Source: Stropharia rugosoannulata
Taxonomy: Eukaryota > Basidiomycota > Agaricomycetes > Agaricales > Strophariaceae
DNA length: 64,000 bases
NCBI GenBank assembly: GCA_028532985.1
Contig: JANCIK010000005.1
Coordinates: forward strand, 564,501 to 628,500
Reading direction: 5' to 3'
Part shown: positions 58,901-64,000 of the stretch, piece by piece
Position numbering within the stretch: position 1 is the first letter of the stretch
Layout of the letters: each line of letters opens with the position of its first letter
Notes under the pieces: generated by a model
The model's input: only the letters and a program-made list of their open reading frames with translations
Told to the model about the DNA's origin: nothing
Database searches by the model: none
Translations under genes and position numbers: made by a program

Positions 58901-61900
58901 AGAGCAGGAAGCGACACAGCGCCCCGCCGCGCTCGACGTCTGACTCGGTGCAGATGCGCCTTGCCCTTTCGCTTTCGCCCACATCGACTCTGGATCCACA
59001 AGCCCCTGTGTCGCCATCCACTGAAGAAGAGAAGCCTGTGTCGACTGATATGCCTGCTCTCATGCGATCACACTCAACCTCGTCGTCGCGGTCACGCAGC
59101 GCAGGGGGCAAACGCGGTTCGTTCTCTGCTGCGAACAAGCGCAAGGGCAGCATGGGCCCGCCGCCGGTACCTGCATCAGCTCTGCCCGCTGCGGGTCCCA
59201 GCACAGGCCCCCATCCTAGTGCTAACAACAACTCTTCTAATGGCGCTATGACCCGCCGGTCAAGCACAGGGCGTGGGTCCAGCTCAAGTTTAGGCAAGAG
59301 TCGCAGTCGTAGCCGCGATGCTGGGCTCAACCTTGCGCTCGGGATGACCCTCGCTGCTGTCGCCAACGTCGCTGCCGCTGCACCTGCAAGAGGCGCTAAA
59401 ACTTCGTCGAAGACTAAGGCCAAGTTCTCCATTCGTGGAGGGAATAAAAAGGTGCTTGCCATGCGCAGGAACAGCTCCAGCGCCGCTGTTAGCGCACGTA
59501 CGAAGATGAAGCAGAAGGAGATCGAGTTGGAGGAAGATGAAGAAGAGTTTGACGATGAGGAAGAGGAGGGGGAGATCAAGGAGAAAGACGGCGGTTGTCG
59601 CGATGAGGCCGATATGGCTCTGGAGGCAGAACGAGCACAACAGGAGAAGGCGGCGCGGGAAAAGGAGCTGATGATGCTGCAGCTCGAGCAGCAAGTACGC
59701 GATATGGAAAAGGAGCAGGAGCGCGCGTTCGCACAGGAGCAGGCGCGCCGCGCTGCCAAGGCTGAGGAGGAGAAGCAGCGGCGTCGAGATTTGGAGCGAG
59801 AGCAGCGTCAGCTGGCTACGATGGCCGCTCTGGATGCGCCGCCCCTCGCGGACAACGTGAGCGAGACTAGCAGCAAGCGACCCATCCGCTTTAACATCGG
59901 GTCCAACTCGGACGACGGCTTGGGTTCGAAGAGTGCTGGCAGCGGTTCCGATGTCAGTGGGGCGTTGAGTGGACAGAGCTTCGTCGAAGCGGGCGCAGCT
60001 ACTGCGAAGGGGAAGGAGAAGGAGGTATATGTCAACCAACCTCAAGCGGTACAACAACAGCATCTACTGCCCCCGCCAATGCCTCAGATGTACGATGGTC
60101 GCGCGCAAGTGCAGCAACAGCAAAAGAATTTGATTCCCCCGGCTCCTCATCACCCTCAACAACCTTCTAATCAATACATGCAAGTGAACCAACAGATGTC
60201 AAAACTACAGCTGCGCCAGCTCGAGGGGATGGAGCAGATGCGCCAATATCGTGCAGGCACAGGCCCAGTACCCCAAATCCCCTTTCAACCCCCGACTCAG
60301 GTCCTTGCGTCTGCATCATCCGCACACTTTCCAGAACAAGAGATGACTTCCACTACGATTACCCAGACCATCAGCAGCCACGATGCAAGTAATCAGTATG
60401 GGGCTGCTATCCATTCGACTGCACCGAAGGGTACAGCCCCAAAAGATAACGGCGGACATATGATTGCTGCCGTCGTCGCTGGTGCTGATAAGGCCATCTT
60501 GGCGAAGGTGGAGGAGGCATTGGATCTGAACGAGCCTTTGTTACCTACTGGGAAGAAACGTGTACAGGTCATGACGGAGTCGGAGTTTGAGACGACTGAT
60601 GATGATGGGGGTGACTGGTCCAGCGAGGAGGTGGCAGCTGATGATGAGGAACAGGTGAGCTAATTTTACCTTATCGCACCCACGGTACCATTTCTTATTG
60701 TCTTTGTCTTTGCAGCAGCGACTGGCTCGTCTGCAACGGGAAGAGACTGAGAAGAGGGCACTATCAGCTATCCAGGAGCAACATCACCGCCAGCTCCTGC
60801 AGCTACAGCCAACCGGACATCGTCATCATGTCCAGCCAGTCCGCCCTACAGGAGTACAGCGCACTCACTCGAGTCATTACCCTGTCGCCAACAATGCCCG
60901 CGGAAAGCAGAACATGATCAGGATACAGCAGCAGCGCGCTGCTGCTGCTGCTGCTGCTCAGGCTGCCAAGGAGGCGGAAGAGCAACGCCAGCGCGAGTTG
61001 TTCGTCAAGCTCCCAACGTCGTCGTTCCAAGACCTGGCGAAGGCGAGGACGAACAGTGTAGGGAACTTGACGAAGCTGTTGAACCCGGATCCTGAAATCT
61101 TTCCCATCAACCATCCTTATAGGCGTGGCTACAGCTCGGGAGAGATCCGACGCCCTGGCATCTCGGCATTGTCCTCGATGCAGCCCATGACGCCTACTGT
61201 GGCCTCTAGACCTGCAGTTCCAGCTCCCCAATTGCCTCCCCCTGCTCCAGCTCCGGTACCCGCACCGGTAGCAGCTGCTGTACCCACGCCGGCTGCGGCG
61301 CCTCCTCCTTCCCGGGTTCCCAACGGCTCACACGCATCTCTGCATCGTAGGAAGAGCTCGGACGCGACATCTGTGCGGTCAGTCTTCTCGCCGCCGCTGC
61401 GCAGTGCTGGGTTGGCGACTTCGAAGAGCGCAGTCGCTCTGCCTGTTGCTACGCAGATCCAGGTGGGCAGCTCTAACGGGCCTGCAGCCGCGCGCGTGGA
61501 TCACGCGTACGGGATGGCAAGTCATGTTCATGTGAACAGCGCCGGCACTGGCTCGGGCGGCTACAGGCCAAAAGGCCCGCCGAAGGATATGGAGATGGAG
61601 GAGAGCGACAGCGAGGAGGAAGGTATCATTATGCCTTCCAGCGTTGCACAGGAGAAGCTGAAGGCGCTGGCGCAGCGCCGGGGCATACCCTCGACTAGGC
61701 GCGCTTCCGAAGACAACATTCAGGAAGTGCCCGCTGCACCACCACAACCACAACCGCTCGCCCCGGTCGTCGACGACGATGTCGTGCCTCAATGGGCCAA
61801 GGTTTCACCTCAGCCACTTCCCAGTCGCGCGCAGTCGCAGGCTAGTTCGAGCCGTCGAGTTCCCGGTGGCCTCCAAATCACACGCGCCGAGCCCATCCCT

Positions 61901-62326
61901 CGTCCTCCGCCGACCGCTCCCATTCCAGTCGAGTACCCGTACAACCTCCCGCTGCCCATCGCGCCGACCACGCCGAAGACGACACGCCGCAACATGCTTG
62001 CAAACGAGATGTCGGAGAGTCTGCGCCGTAATCTGCTCTGGCAGCGACACTCGAGCAAGCCGAACCTCGCCGCGCTGAAACGGACCGCGAGCGCTGGTGG
62101 CAACAGGAACAATGGGCTCGCGCCTCTGCCGCCTGGCGTTGGCGGCCTGCCTCCTATCGTCCAGTTGCACGCGAAGGGCACGAAACCCGAGGGCACTTCC
62201 CTCATGCTCGGGAATCCCGTGGTGTCGAAAGAAGAACGCGAAGCGGTGCGTCAGCGCAGGGAGACTTTGTCGCGCAACAAGAGCTGGGCGAACGCACACG
62301 ACGACTTTCATGCTACGGGGTGGTAA
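52959..62326 (+). CDS. Large regulator-like protein with areA-GATA-like N-terminus and DUF3295-like C-terminus
   Basis: Five exons (52959-53052, 53160-53540, 55449-56989, 57616-60654, 60716-62326) join in frame to 2222 codons (2221 residues). Residues about 30-55 give LWTLFTKCKGSLQDGRRLEN then ISWRLWYREL, the motif of the fungal areA-GATA-like/DUF1752 family (the family of yeast Mks1-type regulators). The C-terminus (about 2105-2221: RRNMLANEMSESLRRNLLWQ and final DDFHATGW) resembles DUF3295. Between them lie very long disordered Ser/Pro/Ala-rich parts and a charged coiled coil (about 1300-1410, KEIELEEDEEEFDDEEEEGE onward). A KRPIRFNIGSNSDDG motif sits near 1426 and a poly-Ala tract near the start of exon 5. 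Likely a nuclear or cytoplasmic regulator, function not established. The 1.9-kb second intron is far longer than others here. Confidence 0.75.
53541..55448 (+). other. Unusually long (1.9 kb) intron 2 of the large regulator gene
   Basis: Starts GTGAGC and ends in a long pyrimidine-rich tract and TCTCTAG. Joining its flanks keeps the frame (split codon G|AT). Other introns in the window are mostly under 110 nt. No gene with a motif is visible inside on either strand, though several GC-driven open frames exist (for example 53578-54141). An internal promoter, a nested non-coding RNA, or two separate genes instead of one are alternatives. Confidence 0.45.
60938..60959 (+). repeat. GCT repeat encoding poly-alanine
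   Basis: GCGCGCTGCTGCTGCTGCTG-type tract inside exon 5 of the large regulator, read as an alanine run (AAAAAAAQAAKEAEE). Likely length-variable between strains. Confidence 0.7.
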
Positions 62327-63489
62327 AAAGTAGTACCTCCTCCCCCTTTCCTCCTCCTACTCGTTGCTTTCTTTTTCTTCTTGTCTGTGCTATTTGTCTG
62401 TGAATTATGCCGGGGACAGTCAGCGGCGGGCTCGTGCTTGCCGCCGCATACGATATCATTTCTCGTGCGTCGGTGTGCCACTGCCGTACGTAGTTGTACC
62501 ACTCTTTCTAATTGTGACATCTTCGAAACTTTTACCGTTTTCATAGCAATATCTTCCGTATCATCCGTCTATTTTTTGGGTTATCATTCACATTCATGTC
62601 AGGAGGCGTCGTCTGTCCAGCGGGGTGGTATCTTCTGGGTCACTTGCTTGATATTAATGTTTGATCATTCAGTGTCTGTATCCCCATCCATCTATCTCTC
62701 TGCCTCCTCTTGTCTGTTACTTTATCTCCCCGCTATCGCTGTCGCGCTATCCATACTCGATACTTATAAATATTACCTCGCATTACATACATACGTACAC
62801 TTTTATCAATTTCTCATTAAGCCCTCTCTGTACAATCACATTTTCTTCTTTTTCTCATTATCAGCCGTTGTAAATGTCGTACCGCCGGATTGTTTTACCA
62901 CTGTTGATCTCTGACTTCTATCTCAGTACACTCTTTTATAATGCAGTTTCTTCCCTGTTTTTTGTGTATGGTCATTGTATGTAATATTGTGTGAAGACAT
63001 ATTGACTGGATTATTGTGGTTGTAATTGAAGTGCTAATTCACCATGCGGTGGACTGTAGGACCAGGATGCTTGGAAATGAAGGAAGGTGAGCAAAGCCTC
63101 GAAACAACGACTTTGTCTTCATGTTTCGGCCGGTATGCCGACGGTTGTACATAGCTGTCGTAATTGAGGCCCCGCCTGAATTCTCATTTGCCAGTTCTCC
63201 CAAAACCTTTCTTGCAAAGTTCTCGACTACGATTAAATTACGACGTACCTGCACCCAGCTTGCAGCACAGCTCAGCACGGTGCTTCGATTGCGTTACAGT
63301 GACTGTCTATGTGTATCACCGCTTATATGCTGTGTTTACATCGAACAATTGCGCATATGAACGTCGAGTCTGCGTTTGACCTATCCAGACTATAACATGA
63401 ATTGCCGACTCATTGGTTTTTCGTATCAGGATGGCTCGACGGAGGAATCTGGTTTTCAGAACACGTTTTGACCGTAGTCTCTCAACAAA
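62327..63489. other. 3' flank of the large regulator gene
   Basis: The first about 600 bp are pyrimidine-rich and AT-rising, consistent with a 3' UTR. Small open frames in it (for example 62381-62914) are hydrophobic by base composition and not accepted as genes. Confidence 0.4.
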
Positions 63490-64000
63490 CTTATCAAAAT
63501 GTCTAAAGAAGAATGAGAGAAATAGCGCCAGCGCGAACCGTTTGTCAAGTTCTCGATGACGACGTTCACACAGATGCCAAAGACAAGGAAGCTGTGTATG
63601 TGGCCCAGACGACCGGATCGTTACATCTTTACCTTCACCTTAAACTTATCTCTATAGGCGTGGATACGGATTGGGAGAGATCTGACGCTCCTCGGCAGAC
63701 TATGACGCCTGATTTTGCCTCTAGCCCTGCATCTATACCTCCCCCGTTGCCTCCTACTGCTACAGCTGTCTTCCGCGCCGGCAGTAACTGATGTACCCCC
63801 GACTGCAAGCCCTCCTGCCAACATGCCCAACAGCCCAACAATCAGTACTCATCTATGCATCGCCCAAGGATTGGTGAAACGACACATGCGCGCTCAGTCT
63901 TCTCGCCGCCCCTGCGCACTACTTGGATGCTAGGTTCGAAGAGCGCAGTGTCAGTGCCTATTGCTAAGCAAATCCAGGTTAACGGGTCGAACGGGCCCAA
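63490..64000 (+). pseudogene. Degenerate partial copy of the regulator gene's last exon
   Basis: Homologous to about 60960-61490 of the preceding gene, in the same orientation and order. CGCCAGCGCGAACCGTTTGT versus CGCCAGCGCGAGTTGTTCGT starts it. GGGAGAGATCTGACGC versus GGGAGAGATCCGACGC and GACGCCT...GCCTCTAG...CCTGCA follow. Then come CAGTCTTCTCGCCGCC and TTCGAAGAGCGCAGT near 63895-63950. Many substitutions and indels break the frame, so it is a pseudogene. It runs to the window edge and may continue. It is a direct, tandem-type duplicate about 1.2 kb downstream of the parent's stop. Confidence 0.75.

Noticed and set aside
58728..60063. Long minus-strand open frames opposite exon 4 of the regulator
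   Set aside because: Shadow frames of a GC-rich, serine-rich coding exon; low-complexity serine/leucine runs only.

Overview
The window reads as a piece of a filamentous fungal genome, most likely a basidiomycete of the Agaricomycetes. The genes are split by many short introns (mostly about 45-65 nt). The mobile DNA is typical of that group: a Plavaka-type DNA transposon and a Tad-like LINE with RNase H. The proteins found (acyl-CoA oxidase, ADP1-type ABCG transporter, ALG12, a fungal SLATT protein, an areA-GATA-like/DUF3295 protein) fit the same origin. The species cannot be fixed from the sequence alone.

Layout. 0.9-3.0 kb: acyl-CoA oxidase (+). 5.4-6.1 kb: a small non-autonomous hAT-like element. 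6.6-7.9 kb: a damaged quinone-oxidoreductase-like MDR gene (+). 10.6-11.3 kb: a small two-exon gene of unknown function (+). 11.4-15.7 kb: an ADP1-like ABCG transporter (-), divergent across about 200 bp from ALG12 (+, 15.9-17.7 kb). 17.9-18.9 kb: an MDR pseudogene (-). 19.0-20.3 kb: an intact MDR gene (-). 21.0-22.3 kb: a UPF0014 membrane protein (+). 23.5-25.1 kb: a fungal SLATT two-TM effector-type protein (-).

From 25.18 to 34.77 kb lies a roughly 9.6 kb Plavaka-type transposon. It has a transposase gene, a second gene of unknown function, CTTACAAGG-type subterminal repeats and a striking minisatellite of tandem palindromes. From 36.31 to 42.40 kb lies a structurally complete two-ORF LINE with a poly(A) tail and perfect 15-bp target-site duplications. 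It sits inside an open reading frame that has a diverged copy at 22.6 kb.

From 42.4 to 52.6 kb the window is gene-poor; I support one small two-exon gene and a few weak candidates there. From 52.96 to 62.33 kb runs one very large regulator-like gene (about 2221 residues, five exons, one intron of 1.9 kb). It is followed at 63.5-64.0 kb by a degenerate partial copy of its own last exon.

Several loci (two MDR copies, both Plavaka genes) carry frame losses best explained by single-base deletions. Real decay and residual sequencing indels both remain possible. Functional links between neighbours are few. The clearest are the divergent transporter/ALG12 promoter, the MDR paralogue family, the two-gene transposon, and the transposon end lying 104 bp upstream of the SLATT start codon.
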